Positions 1-14,857 of a DNA stretch of 64,000 nucleotides are shown one piece after another. The first letter of the stretch is position 1; every line of letters starts with the position of its first letter. The notes beneath the pieces are model-generated. The model ran no database searches, was not told the origin of the DNA, and was given only the letters and a program-made list of their open reading frames with translations. The stretch covers positions 20,415,725-20,479,724 of the forward strand of contig NC_135557.1 of assembly GCF_964340395.1 (NCBI RefSeq). Direction: 5' to 3'. Source of the stretch: Glandiceps talaboti. Its lineage: Eukaryota; Hemichordata; Enteropneusta; Spengelidae. The position numbers were made by a program, and so were the translations under genes.

Positions 1-941
<941 letters not shown>

Positions 942-1292
942 TCAGCGAAGCACTGAGCACGACTCGGAGTACGTGGACAACTCCTCCTCCAGTTCTCGGC
1001 CCACAATTCATATACCAACCACCAAGTCACGTCAACTTTGCAAATACACAGACTGGTCGTGTGGAATGCACGGCCTATGGAGAACCACAGCCAACTATAG
1101 AATGGTTTGCACAGAACGGCAGTGCGGTTCATACGGTGGACGGTTTACTAACGGTTCTACCGAATGGTACGCTTATCTTCCCACCATTTAATGTGAACAA
1201 CTACACACGACTGATCCACGCCAGGGTTTACCGATGCAAGGCATCCAACAACGCAGGAGCTATCATCAGTCGAAGTGTCCGCGTCAATGCTG
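942..1292 (+). CDS. Dscam: Dscam exon: Ig1
   Basis: First Ig domain of the ectodomain. The acceptor CCCTCTTACAG and donor G|GTATGT define 351 bases, phase 1 at both ends. The exon opens with a Ser/Thr/Pro linker (residues 1-18) and then enters the domain near GPQFIYQPP. The cysteine pair is RVECTAYG and VYRCKASN, with the tryptophan in TIEWF. The run LPNGTLIFPPF is highly typical of Dscam Ig1, where the domain forms part of the N-terminal horseshoe used in homophilic binding. NGT and NYT are potential N-glycosylation sites. The exon is isolated: 22 kb of repeat-rich intron separates it from Ig2. Confidence 0.95.
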
Positions 1293-1464
1293 GTATGTAA
1301 CAACATTATTATTTGATATGCAAGAGCAGAAAAAAGTACACGTTTTACTATTTAAGGATTATGGATTATTCTGGCAATGGGAATCTTTCCCAACTATTCA
1401 AGTAACATTTATTTTAACGTCTTGATTTACAGCTTTAACATTGTATTGAATAGTCGTAAAATAT

Positions 1465-1765
1465 AGCTTACTGTTTTACGGTAGATATTAAGGTGTCTAT
1501 TGTACTGTTGTGCAGTAGTTATGACGTTGCCTATCATACTGTTTTACAGTAGTTGTTACTTTGAGTATGTTACTGTTTTACGGAACTCTGGACGTTGTCT
1601 ATCATACTGTTTTACGGTATTGATGACATTGCATCTCAAACTCTTTTACGGTAATCACGACGCTGTCTGTCATACTGTTTTACGGTAGTCATGGCGAGGC
1701 CTATCGTTCCGTTTTACGGTAATCTCGGTGTCGTCGAGGAGTATTGTACTATTTTATGGTTGTTC
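1465..1765. repeat. Degenerate minisatellite, ~35-bp unit
   Basis: About seven diverged copies of a unit containing ATACTGTTTTACGGTA followed by a variable GACGTTG/GACATTG segment. The copies differ by substitutions and small indels, suggesting an old array just downstream of Ig1. Confidence 0.75.
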
Positions 1766-2699
1766 TAGCGGTCATGCAACCTAACCCTGAATAAGCCTGC
1801 TTAATTAAATTTGAAACACTCTTCTTTATTACCATTACCTTAATCGTAGGCACTTTAATCAATCATTTTCGACAGGTAACGATTATATTACAAATGTAAC
1901 CGTTCTTAGTTTGAAAATTGTCGTTTCATATTTTAACCTGTCAATGTCTTATAATTTCGAAACGTGGTTTAAACAGATGATAAGACAAGTTGTGGATGTA
2001 GTCAGACGTCAACTAGTATAACAAAACCTTCTGTTAGTATAGCAATAGGTCCGAGTTTGTACGATAGTACACCTTTGGATCTGGTAAATCAGCCAATACA
2101 TAGAAATCATCCTATATACGTAGGTATCAAAAAAGAGTCGACTGTGACATTTATCAGACCACTTTCCCGTGTGACCTGAAATATGTTTAGCATTATTGTG
2201 ATAGCAAAATAAAGTAATGTAAACTAAAACTGAAGCTAAAAATGAACTAAATGATGTTATAATTAATTAGAAGAAGTAATGATATGCCATAAGGGTTTCA
2301 TATCTCTCACATCGTCTGTGACTCCATTTTTCAGAATTTTGTCTCATAAAATTAGGTTCACGTGTCTAGCAGTATAACATTTCCTGTCGTGAAAGCATTT
2401 TTAGATGTAAACTAAAGGTTGATTTTGGTGCATTGATGTTATCATTGATGGATCAAAATGATGTTGGATATTGAAACCGTTGGAATTATTGAAAATTGCC
2501 CTGTCTTATTTATCTAATTAGTGAAGTAGTTTTGTAGAAGTGAGTAAGATGATGATATATATCTCGGTCATATTAAGTGATGCAAGGAATTGTGCTTGAA
2601 ACAATCGACATGGGGTGGTAAAGGTTAAAATAATTAGATGCACAAAAGGGCAAGTCTCGCCAAACCACTCAAGTAGCGCTATATCTCGAATGGAATCAG

Positions 2700-3560
2700 T
2701 TCTATGGTTGAATAAGCTGGGATGACTGTGAGATAGGATAACAAAGACAGTGTGGTAGAATAACAAAGACAGTGTGGTAGGATAACAAAGACAGTGTGGT
2801 AGAATAACAAAGACAGTGTGGTAGGATAACAAAGACAGTGTGGTAGGATAACAAAGACAGTGTGGTAGAATAACAAAGACAGTGTGGTAGGATAACAAAG
2901 ACAGTGTGGTAGGATAACAAAGACAGTGTGGTAGGATAACAAAGACAGTGTGGTAGGATAACAAAGACAGTGTGGTAGGATAACAAAGACAGTGTGGTAG
3001 GATAACAAAGACAGTGTGGTAGGATAACAAAGACAGTGTGGTAGGATGACAAAGGCAGTGTGGTAGGATAACAAAGACAGTGTGGTAGGATGACAAAGAC
3101 AGTGTGGTAGGATAACAAAGACAGTGTGGTAGGATAACAAAGCCAGTGTGGTAGGATAACAAAGACAGTGTGGTAGGATAACAAAGACAGTGTTGGTAGG
3201 ATAACAAAGACAGTGTGGTAGGATAACAAAGACAGTGTTGGTAGGATAACAAAGACAGTGTTGTAGGATAACAAAGACTGTGTTGGTAGGATAACAAAGA
3301 CTGTGGTAGGATAACAAAGACAGTGTGGTAGGATAACAAAAACAGTGTGGTAGGATAACAAAGACTGTGTTGGTAGGATAACAAAGACTGTGGTAGGATA
3401 ACAAAAACAGTGTGGTAGGATAACAAAGACAGTGTGGTAGGATAACAAAGACAGTCTTGGTTGGATAACAAAGACAGTGTTGGTTGGATAACAATGACAG
3501 TGTGGTAGGATAACAAAGACAGTGTGGTTGGCTAGAAATACTGTTGTGGGATAACAAAGA
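2700..3560. repeat. Minisatellite, 22-bp unit, about 37 copies
   Basis: Tandem copies of TAGGATAACAAAGACAGTG plus TGG. Central copies are nearly identical; copies after about 3185 gain an extra T (a TGTTGG variant) and length changes. The unit lacks stop codons on the minus strand in all frames, producing long spurious ORFs there. Confidence 0.95.
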
Positions 3561-4844
3561 GACAGTGAAGTATGATACTGTAGACAGAATGAATTGAGGG
3601 AACATTGGCACGTGTCTTATAGAGCTAATAGGAAGTGTTGTTAATGCATAGCTTGGCTCCGTAGATAACCATCACAGTACGACTTCTATTACTGCAACAA
3701 TACTATCAATATTTAATGAAGGTAACGTTGTGGCAGGTGAAAACAAAACCGGGTTAAAGAGAGTTGTGGCCGAGCATGACAAGCATGGCTACAAATTATG
3801 GTCATGTTACACATGTCAACTACCAGGGTTATAGGACATATAGCGAGGCTACAATCCATTGCTTTTTACCACTTTGTGAAATTAATCATGTATATTTCAT
3901 ACCCTGGTCGTCTGTGCAAATGTGAACGTTGGTCCATGCAATATAGTCGGTTTGTATTCACGACATACGTCATCAGGTCAGTGGTATTAGAGATGGAGTT
4001 ATAAATCTAGGAACCGATCCTGAAATAGAACAAAAGCATATTGCAACAGTTTGACAAAAGAGATACGTATCATACGACTGAGCATACTAACAATTGTTTC
4101 GGTGGTACGTATAGTGCTATGATATTTGCTGTTATTTCATTCAAAATCATGAAAAAAATGAGGGGTCATCGTACAAAGTTTTGAGATAGAGGTCAAAATG
4201 GCATGAAAATGAAGCCATTTTTGGAATCCAATGTGACCATCGAATACTGTGTTAACTCTATAATAATATATAAGATCTTTGGTTTACTTCAACAAACAAG
4301 ACAGTTAATTCCCAAAGGACCAGGAAACAACTTTAAGACCTTCAGAACTTTATTATTCAAAGAAATTGATCCCTTGGGTGCAGGTGGAGACGGAAACAAT
4401 TTTGGTCTGTGTACTGAATCTAGAAGTAAGGGAATTATGCATACTGTATCAACATCTTTAGAAACAATTGGAAATTGTTCAGACAACAGCAAATGATATA
4501 TTTCAACTTTTTTTATCATCAGTCTAATATGATGAAAATATGGAAATTCAGTTTATGGTGATATCCTTGTCCAACCACCACATAGGTGATATTTAATTCA
4601 TAGACAAAATATGAATTAATAGTTTAAACTATGGAGTACCTTTTAACCTCCATGGTTTAATTTTGTCATAAACGTACAAAAAAGAAAACGATAATTCGGT
4701 TTAAAATGATATATTGTTGAAAGGTGGGGGGGGGGGGTGAATATCGGTGGATATAGTAATAGTATAGATGCATGGCGCCTCAGAGACGTACGTGACATCA
4801 GCCTATTGAGAATGTCATATACTAGGGAATGTTATTACCAACCA

Positions 4845-5210
4845 TAGGCTGTTGATGATAGATGACGTCATAGTATTGTGGATGATGCATATACTGTTGG
4901 GGATAGATGACGTCATAGTATTGTGGATGATGCATATACTGTTGGTGATAGATGACGTCATAGTATTGAGGATGATGCATGTACTGTTGGTGATAGATGA
5001 CGTCATAGTATTGTGGATGATGCATATACTGTTGGTGATAGATGACGTCATGGTATTGTGGATGATGCATATACTGTTGGTGATAGATGACGTCATAGTA
5101 TTGTGGATGATGCATATACTGTTGGTGATAGATGACATCATAATATTTTGGATGATGCATATACTGTTGCGATAGATGACGTCATAGTGTTATAGATGGT
5201 GTCAAATACC
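4845..5210. repeat. Minisatellite, 45-bp unit with embedded TGACGTCA
   Basis: About eight copies of a 45-base unit containing GATAGATGACGTCATAGTA and GATGATGCATATACTG. Seven copies keep the palindromic CRE octamer TGACGTCA; one copy near 5136 has TGACATCA. Diverged copies trail to about 5340. Confidence 0.92.
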
Positions 5211-5824
5211 CGGGATTGTTATTACCAGGCATAGGTTGTTGAAGATATATAACGTTATAGTATTATAGATTATGTCATATACTTGGGATTGGTATAGGGT
5301 TTTTGAAAGATATCACATATTACCTGCTATAGACTGTTGAAATAAAATAATAGACTGTGTTTGTTATCATAACCTGGCTGTTAACGTACACCAGAGAGTA
5401 GAAGGTTAAAAATAGCGATAGAAAACGTGTTACAAGTAGCTGGCAGTTCTATTATCTGGGTCGAGGCTGTCTGTAAACTCATCCGTATAATTCATATGCC
5501 ACCCTGTCATCTCTCTCCAAACAATCGTATAAATACTTAAAATTTCTAATTAATTGGACGGTTTAATATTCTATCAAGGTAATGCGTTAATGACAGCATT
5601 GAGGACATTTAATATCTGTCTGACGTAATAATCTACTGAGGGGTCATGCTGAACGATCTAAGTTTACAACTGCGTTGTCATATGTGCAGGTTGATTGGTA
5701 ACATGTAGTTAGACCATATGATATCGCGTCTAAAATAAACTTGGAACAAAAAAGTACCATAAAATGTATCCATTTTGAAACATCATAATAGCAACATTTA
5801 ATAGCATGTACAGCAACGTACACA

Positions 5825-6155
5825 CACGCCTATGTGTGTAAACACACATAGTCAACCACCCACCCTTAGACAGACACACAGACCGACAGACAAACAGACA
5901 GACAGACACATGCACACACACACGCACGCACACATACACATACATGCACACACACGTATAAGTATACATATGCATATATATGAAACAGAGACAAACAACC
6001 ACACATACATACATGTGGACATACATACATACATACATACATACATACATACATACATACATACATACATACACACACACACATACATACATACATACAT
6101 ACATACATACATACATACATACATACATACATACATACATACGTACATACAGTCA
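5825..6155. repeat. Compound microsatellite (GACA/CACA/CATA)n
   Basis: GACA and CACACA runs lead into a long CATA array at about 6005-6145, interrupted by CACACA. It is a low-complexity block without coding value. Confidence 0.95.
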
Positions 6156-6743
6156 TAGAGATAATGTGTTAACATGGCAGATTCAGGTAATACTGACATA
6201 CTTTGGTGTACACTTTTCAGACGACAGTACAAATGATGAAATAATTACAAATTTTGACAAGAACTGATTATTTCTCATGTTCTGTTTTTAATGATGTAAT
6301 TATAATGAACTATCGTGTTTCATGTGCAAAATGTGACTCGATGACGAAGTAAAGTAATGTTTTGAAGATTTAAACAGAATAAGTCTTGTAGGATACGTTA
6401 GTCACGCTAGTCACGTGATAATGCTTGTAACAGATTTGGCCAAGTATTGACATGGGATGGACACGTGTCTTTCACTGTCTTCCCTATAGTAATAACCTTA
6501 TCACTATGCACTATCAGACTGTGAAACCCCTTCAAGGTCAGACAGTGAACCCCTTTTCCATAGATACTTTCATTCTGTGTAACGTTATTTCATTCTGAGT
6601 TCTCATTGGACGAATTTATTTACAATGCTCGATTAAAGTTTTGTGAAAGTGAAGTTAATGAGAGTTCAAGGGCTTAAAATGACAGCGAGAGAAATACATC
6701 TTTATCTAGCTGCGTGAATAGACATCAAGTGTTCTATCCTTGA

Positions 6744-7170
6744 GACCTGAAACAAAACGTCGCCTGACTCGACAAAAATCTTACCAACTGCTACATTGTA
6801 TCCTCTGGCTCAACAAAAATCTTACCAAAAGTGCTACACTTTGTCGTCTGGCGCGACAAAAATCTTCCTAACACTGCTACATTGTATCGTCTGGTTCGAC
6901 ATAAATCTTCCTAACGTTGCTACATTTCATCGTCTGACGCAACAAAAAACCTTACCAACAGTGCTACATTTTATTGTCTGGCTCAACAAACTTATTACCA
7001 ACAGTTTTACAATTTATCGTCTGGCTCATTGAATTTCTTCCTAATATTGGCACATTTATCATTTGGATCGACAAATATCTGTATTGCAAGATTTTTGTTG
7101 AGCCAGACGACATAATGTGGCAATAGTGGAAAGATCTTTATCGAGCTAGACGTCGTTTTGTTTCAGGTCT
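6744..7170. mobile_element. Foldback element with internal self-complementary minisatellite (copy 1)
   Basis: An 18-base arm GAGACCTGAAACAAAACG near 6744-6761 is matched by its exact reverse complement CGTTTTGTTTCAGGTCTC near 7152-7169. Between the arms are about seven 43-45-base units carrying TCGACAAAAATCTTACCAAC and TGCTACATTTTATCGTCTGG in plus orientation. The unit flips to minus orientation after about 7085. No transposase is present. A related copy lies at 8430-8850. Confidence 0.7.
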
Positions 7171-7682
7171 CGTGATTTTGACTGTAATTCTTTTTTTCAG
7201 TCTGTAAAATCATCAGCAGTTAAGCGTGTTTCCGGACAACATTGTGATAAGATTTATGGTAACACTTTGGGAAAACAAAACTATCAAAAAAAAATCACCA
7301 ACATGTCCTGCTTTAGGGATGTCATGTTCACTTACTAGAACTAAATATGTTAAATTTGAATCTTGTCTTGTGAATGTAGTGAGTGTAGAACGATAACATG
7401 GCGTCCTCAAATCTGCGATCGCCCCTTTATTATTTCTGAAGTCGAGTACAGGACTATTCAACCAACTGACCAATACAATTTCTATTCGTTCATGTGCGTA
7501 TTCTCATCCTTGCTATTTTAAGCTATTGTCATCTTATCCAATCATAAATAATTTTACAATGCCTTTACAGGAAAAATGACATTTCCTTAGTGTTTCACAC
7601 ATAGTACATAATTTTTTTAATACTAAGATAGACCCAATTCAGCTCAAGACTAACACTAACAGACATAACACACATAATATCA

Positions 7683-8050
7683 TCTTCTGACGTATTATAC
7701 ATCCACATACACAGATTCCCTGACGTATTATACATCCACGTACACAGATTCCCTGACGTAATTATGCATACACATACACAGATTCCCTGACGTATTATGC
7801 ATCCACGTACACAGATTCCCTGACGTATTATGCATCCACGTACACAGATTCCCTGACGTATACATCCACGTACACAGATTCCCTGACGTAATTATGCATA
7901 CACATACACAGATTCCCTGACGTATTATGTATACACGTACACAGATTCCTTGACATATTATGCATACACTACATACATTCCCTGACATAATGTGCATACG
8001 TAATAGATTCCCTGACATAATATGCAAAGACGTAAACCAATTCCTTGTCG
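7683..8050. repeat. Minisatellite, ~33-35-bp unit
   Basis: About eleven copies of a unit with ACACAGATTCCCTGACGTA and TTATGCATCCACGTAC. Copies vary between TATTATGCATCC and ATTATGCATACACA; the last three are diverged (CCCTGACATAAT). Confidence 0.92.
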
Positions 8051-8429
8051 TATTGTAAATATAATATATAAATGACATTTTTATGACGACCAGATATGAC
8101 GTAATTAGAGTTCCTCGAATATTTAAAGCGACAAGATTTGTTTGAGCTGTATGAAGAACACACTAAGTCTCACATGTGAAAGTAATTCTCTGTAGACAAC
8201 AGCATCTCCATTTCCTGAGTTATTCTTTAAAAATAGAAGATCGATATTCAGTTTGGCACTAGCTGTTAACATGAAGCTCGTTTTTTCTCCTACCTTGCAG
8301 ACGTTACCAAGATTACGTTGTATTCCCTGAAAAACAAAAACAAATAACAGTTTGTATTGATATTTTGAATGTTTTAACCAGTGCCTCGTATATTATAATT
8401 AAAATTCACAAAATCTGCAAGAAAATGTC

Positions 8430-8850
8430 TGTCTCGACGAAAATCCAACTGACACTGTTACATTTTATCGTCTCGCTAAAAAGTATCTTAACAATACCAG
8501 TGTTATAATTATTATCTAGTTAACAAAAGTGGTACCAACAGTACTACATTTTTTATCTTCTTGCTCAAGAAAAATCTAACTAACATTGCTACATTGTTTC
8601 GTCTTGCTCGACTATTATCTCTTTTGGTAAGATATCTGTTGAGCCAGACGATAAAATGTAGCAATGTTGGTATGAGTTTCGTTTAGTCAGACGATAAAAT
8701 GTAGCAATGTTAGTAAATTTTCGTTTAGTCAGACGATAAAATGTAGTAATGTTGGTAAAATTTCGTTTAGCAGACGATAAAATTATAACAATGTTGGTAA
8801 GACTTTTGTCGAACCAGACCTTTTTTTTCAGGTTCGTGATTTTAATCGTA
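8430..8850. mobile_element. Foldback element with internal self-complementary minisatellite (copy 2)
   Basis: The same family as 6744-7170. The unit reads in plus orientation to about 8625 (CTACATTTTATCGTCTCG, CTACATTGTTTCGTCTTG) and then inverts to CAGACGATAAAATGTAGCAA copies until about 8818. The 3' flank (TTTCAGGTTCGTGATTTTAA) matches the 3' end of copy 1 (TTTCAGGTCTCGTGATTTTG). The 5' terminal arm is not clear. Confidence 0.6.
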
Positions 8851-9379
8851 AGAAAAAGATGGCGGTTAATGAGTGTGTTGTAAAACAAGTTGCTATACAC
8901 GCCGGACCAAAATAGCTAAATGTATTCAGTTTGCCTTGGTTGTAACAGAACGTCTATACGTACAAATGCACTAGCTTTGTAATCCTTAGCCAAAAAAGAC
9001 TTAAAAGCTATAATTGCATGTTGCATTCATGATTGGTCGATTTTTTTTTTATCCTAACGTGCGTCAGCTGTCACTAGATAATACATCGTCAGACTACAAC
9101 AGTTCCCGCCATAAATGTTGTATATTGATCAATAGAATTGTGACAAACATTAGGTCTGTGTTCACATCAGTGTAAAGAAATAAAGACATGCATTGTAATG
9201 TTAAGGAAATACTGAATGAAATCACGTGCCCAGTTTTACGGTTTATCTCATTTGTCTCCGACCCTGATATGTGATTTCAAATAGTCAGATTCAGCTGTTT
9301 GTTTTGTTGATGACCGAAATGAAAGAAGGAAACAATCCAAACAGTGTTTCAGTTCATTTCCATTCAACAATTCTGGTTT

Positions 9380-9830
9380 AAGTTCACCACATATCGAGAT
9401 ACCTGGTGGTAGTTCACCATTTATCTAATCACCTGGTGTTTAGTAGTTGACCAGATATCTAACCCAGATGGTGTTAGTTATCTATATCTAGTCAAATGGT
9501 GACATTTCATCATATACTATTTGATACATTGCTACTTGATAATATAGTTAACCATATATTTGTGTTAGTTCACCATATATCTCTAGTTACCTGGTGTTAG
9601 TTCGCCATATATCTAGTCACTTGGTGTTAGTTCACCACATATCTAGTCACCTGGCGTTAGTTCGCGTGGTGTTTGTTTGCCTGATATCTAGTCACCTGGT
9701 GTTAGTTCACTATATACCGAGTTACCTGGTGTTAGATTGCCATATATCTAGCCACCTAATGTTACTTTGCCATATATTCAGTCACCCGGTGTTACTCCGT
9801 CATATATCTAATCACCTAGTAGCATCTACA
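9380..9830. repeat. Minisatellite, ~30-bp unit
   Basis: About fourteen copies of a unit combining CACCTGGTGTTAGTTCACCA and TATATCTAGT. The 5' copies are degenerate and those around 9560-9790 are more regular. Confidence 0.88.
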
Positions 9831-10057
9831 GACACTAGAGTCCGGGGCATTACTTTCGGAATTTGTCAAAATCGACAAAATTAGTAAATAGCTAAGTAGG
9901 AAATTAAATGGTTTAATAGTCTTTCGGAGAAGGAAATAAATGTGACTGTAACTTAATAATCCACTCCATAATATCTCACATATAGGCTGCTAATAATGGT
10001 AATATTCCAAAACTGTAAAATGAAGAATTGTAGAATAAAATAAGGGTGTAAGAAATA

Positions 10058-10110
10058 AAACAAACAAACAAACAAACAAACAAACAAACAAACAAACAGA
10101 CAGACAAATC
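10058..10110. repeat. Microsatellite (CAAA)n
   Basis: Tetranucleotide CAAA run ending in CAGACAGACA. Confidence 0.95.
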
Positions 10111-10824
10111 AAATGTAATGTAAAAGATGGTGTTCAATATTAGTGAATTGTATATTAACATGGATTGTTATAAACGAGCTTTGATTGAAATTCCCCTAGC
10201 ATTTTACAGAGTTATAAAGAAGGTGACGTCAGTGGTAATAAATGCAACAAATGGAACAACTCCTCCATTATATTAGGTTAGGGAGACAGAGCACACGTTC
10301 GGTTGTCATTTCATCATGTTTTCGATTTGACTACGACGTGCTAGCAAATTGAGAAGTGTTATACATGACTAGTGTAAGTGGACGTCGAGTGCAGTGACAT
10401 CGGAAACACTCCAGTTCACACAAAGGAATATATATAATGGATCATCGAAGGTCACAACACAGTCTTTTGTATATAACAAGGAGGCCAAGCCCGTCAGCTG
10501 GCGAAGCGTTAAGGCTCTCCCAGGCAATGGTATAACAGTACATGGTAAATTGCACTAAACCGTACTATTCGAGTAATACCTGTAACATATCTGCTATAAC
10601 ATTACCACGCTAATATAACTTTATTTAAACTGTTTTCTCGCTCTAACAAATTATCACCTTACGATGCGTTCTAATCAAAATTATACCTTTTATTCAAAAA
10701 TTGGAGCCATGGGACCAGCTGTTCGTTTGTCAAACTGTTATTTCACAAATACTTTTATGTGTTTATTTTGAGAATTAAAATGATTAGTAACTATGCAAAC
10801 GAATGGGGAGACAATCGCACTCAT

Positions 10825-11035
10825 ATATATATTATATTATATTATATTATATTATGTTATGTTATGTTATGTTGTTTTGTTATGTTATGTTATTTTTTTT
10901 ATATTTTCAAACGACATAATGCCACATATATACACAGACACGCACGCGCACATAGACAGACAGACAGACAAACAAACAAACAAACAAACAAACAAACAAA
11001 ACAAACAAAACAAACAGACAGACACACAGACACAC

Positions 11036-11085
<50 letters not shown>

Positions 11086-11090
11086 ATACA
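10825..11090. repeat. Compound microsatellite (TATAT/TATGT, GACA, AACA, ATCT)n
   Basis: A TTATA/TTATG run (10830-10900) is followed by GACA, AACA and ATCT runs (10955-11085). It abuts the 23-bp minisatellite that follows. Confidence 0.92.
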
Positions 11091-11094
11091 TAGA

Positions 11095-11290
11095 CCAGTC
11101 TTGACTACTATCACAAACCAACCGTGACTACTATCACATACCAATCATGACTACTATCACATACCAATCGTGACTACTATCACAAGCCAATCGTGACTAC
11201 TATCACAGACCAATCATGACTACTATCACAAACCAATCGTGACTACTATCACAGACCAATCGTGGCTACTATCACAGACCACTCCAAGCC
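11095..11290. repeat. Minisatellite, 23-bp unit, ~8 copies
   Basis: Copies of TGACTACTATCACAGACCAA with a variable TCG/TCA end. Confidence 0.93.
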
Positions 11291-12174
11291 TGCATGCATA
11301 ACCTATTTGCTTATAAACCTGGATCTTTTACTTACTACTTCAATGTTTATAGTTTCTTTACTTAAGCTTCTTCAAAAGACGTTCTACATATTTAGAAACA
11401 AAATCCCCGCTTTCTGCAACTATATTTTTCGAAATGAAGGCATTTCAATTCGTCTAAATGGCCATATTCAGGATCAAGTCATGGGCTACATCATTTTTGA
11501 CAGATATTTTCCTGGAGTTTGTAGTAATAATGCAATATTTATCGTTCTGTTTCTGTGTCCTTTCCTGAAATGTAGACACGGAACATTTTGTGCATGAATA
11601 TGCTCGTAAACAAATACTAGTATTTATCGCTGGTCCTACTCGTGGAGCAAATGGGTGTTATCTATTGTATGCAGCCCCATACTCGATTTAGGTGATGGCC
11701 AGGTGCCCTGTCACTATACTAATGAACATATTTCCCACGGTTTCTGCATATAAAAATAGACGTTTTTGCTACAGACCCTGCATATAAAAACGTTATATTT
11801 TACAATTGTCGCTTGCATTTGCCCTGGAACCTGTGCATGAATGTTTTATATCTGCCAGGGAAACTGAATAAAAGCATGGGTATACATACTACACAGCCTT
11901 CATATTAGAAAGGGCTATGCATATATTTGAGTCTCTGAATAAAAATATTATCGTATTTCCTATATGGCATTTATTTTCAAATTTACAGTTTTAGTTGTAT
12001 TTGCCATAGACATATAGTTGTGGACCTATATATGCATACTACATAAATACATAGTTACAGAGTGACCTAAATGCAAAGAATCCTAGAGATAACATGCAGT
12101 AATGGTTGTCTTTATTAGAGAATATCGCCTTTACTATAAATTCTGCGAACAATTTGGCATATTAGCAATTGTAT

Positions 12175-12680
12175 CTGCATAATAAGGATATTTGCCACGG
12201 AATATACACATAAATGAGTATATTTGCCACAGAATATACACATAAATGAGTATATTTGCCACAGAATATACACATAAATGAGTATATTTGCCACAGAATA
12301 TACACATAAATGAGTATATTTGCCACAGAATATACACATAAATGGGTATATTTGTCACAGAATATACACATAAATGAGTATATTTGCCACAGAATATACA
12401 CATAAATAAGTATATTTGCCACAGAATATACACATAAATGAGTATATTTGCCACAGAATATACACATAAATGAGTATATTTGTCACAGAATATACACATA
12501 AATGAGTATATTTGCCACAGAATATACACATAAATGAGTATATTTGCCACAGAATATACACATAAATGAGTATATTTGCCACTATACGCATAAATGAGTA
12601 TATTTGCCACAGAATATACACATAAATGAGTATATTTGCCACAGAATATACACATAAATGAGTATATTTGCCGTGAACTG
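12175..12680. repeat. Minisatellite, 32-bp unit, ~15 copies
   Basis: Near-identical copies of a unit with TATTTGCCACAGAATATACA and CATAAATGAG; one copy near 12580 is shortened. Sequence upstream (about 11720-12170) contains scattered, heavily diverged pieces of the same motif (GCATATAAAAA, TTTGCCAT), suggesting an older, decayed edge. Confidence 0.93.
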
Positions 12681-13017
12681 CATAAGATGGTCATATTAAC
12701 CTATATTCCGAGTTCTGCTGTTGACTTAGTCTGTCGATATTAAACTCGGGACCAATAAAATATGCGGGTTATTGAAAAAGTTTGACTCCTGGTCCCTCTG
12801 AGGTATTGTATTTAATATAGTACAAACAAAATGCTACGCCTTACACGTACATTAGATAAAAAGACCCGTACCTTTTCAATTCATGATTAACATATATAGT
12901 CTAAGAATAATAATTGTAAATAGTTGTAACGTTGTAATTAATCACCATTCACGATCTATGGATTTGATGGTGCCATTATGTACCACCATGTTATGTTCAT
13001 GCATAGACAATGGAAAG

Positions 13018-13407
<390 letters not shown>

Positions 13408-14267
13408 CAGTTAGTATATATATTTCTTTTGCATTGTGTACTTAATTGAAAAATCCATCATTTCCCAATGTGCTTATTATCACACTGAACGGATTTTGCA
13501 GAGTATAACTTTAATTGACTGTGTTTACCCTGGTAAGTGAGAGTGCACTTTTCACCGGAAATCACTTCATCAAATGTCCATTTTTGTGAGTACTTGTTAG
13601 ATTACATAAGAATAAAATGATTGGCATTGTGTTTACTAAACTACTAGCACAAATGATAAATCTCAATACTTAGTCCACACATACATAGCTGTATTGACAC
13701 TCGGTCAACACAAGGCATTTTCTGTAAATGTGTTTGTATATGCTATACGTAAACACGTGATGTGTATTGCATTGCTTTACCTGTATTGTTTCATGGTTTC
13801 CATCTCACCAAGTATTGTCAGTTCAATCAAGCAAGTTATACACAGAGTGTCTTTAGTGACCTATAATATTTGTCAAATAGTTATGTTCAACATACTATGA
13901 ACATAGATTGAGAGTATAATGTGGTCTACATCATGAAATAGATAAAATTATAGTTGTGCATTGATAATATGATATTTACATACTGGTTGAAAAGGTTGGA
14001 CTCACCCACCCCACCCACCCCACTAAAATTATATAAGTACTTCATGTATATATATATATTATGGTAAAAGTAATAAGAGCATCAAAAAAGTGGTGTATTT
14101 TGTTTTATGTAATTCGCAACAACAAAAACGTGTTTTTTTGTGCGACGCAGAATATGCCGCCTAATTGAAACTCTATAGTCACTCTGATCTGGTAGTAATC
14201 TACCTTCGAATTACCTCAGTGATGATGTTACCCCATTCCTGGACCAGAACCTTTTGGAGGCTCCGTA

Positions 14268-14341
14268 TATGGTGGTGGTGGTGGTGGTGGTGGTGGTGGT
14301 GGTGGTGGGATAGGGGGGATTGAACTATTTTAAATAGTTCA
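14268..14341. repeat. (GGT)n tract and adjoining short palindrome
   Basis: GGT trinucleotides occupy about 14270-14308. They are followed at about 14321-14341 by a near-perfect palindrome with 10-base arms TGAACTATTT and AAATAGTTCA around one T. Confidence 0.85.
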
Positions 14342-14857
14342 GTATAGTGGTAAACAGAATGACATGACTGTGCGATGACAAGTCATTATTTCAAGTCTTG
14401 AGTGACGTCATAACTGACAATAATTAGTATGCAGTATTATAACACACTTAGATTACAATACCTAGTGTAATTTGTTGACACACACACACACACTTTGGTC
14501 GGAAAATACATATATCATGAATGACTAGATAGCGCTTTCATTAGCTTCGACTCGACACTCCTCATCGATGTTGTCGTGGTAACACATCGATTCAGCCCGG
14601 GGCAATCTGTGGAGAAGAGACCGAAGCCATGCCTTCACATATATGCAATTATCTGCGTCATCTTAAAACATTACTATTTCCAACTGTCAAAAACTGAAAT
14701 TAATTCATGGCGGTTGTATACGTACTACTACATGGTTTACATCGAGACGTGACTACGCGATCATCAGATGTACGATGTGCTATCATGCCGTATATGTCCG
14801 GACTAGACAACACTATCATCATATCATTCTGTATATATATAGACTGCTAACCATAAC

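Noticed and set aside
2700-3560. CRISPR-like regular repeats
   Set aside because: Units are contiguous, without unique spacers, in an intron-bearing animal gene; the same applies to all other arrays in the window.
2518-3611. Long minus-strand ORFs of 248-332 codons in three frames
   Set aside because: They are translations of the 22-bp minisatellite, whose unit has no stop in any minus-strand frame; there is no domain and no codon structure.
4203-4496. 97-codon plus-strand ORF
   Set aside because: No recognisable domain, no splice context, ordinary intronic composition; within chance length for this much sequence.
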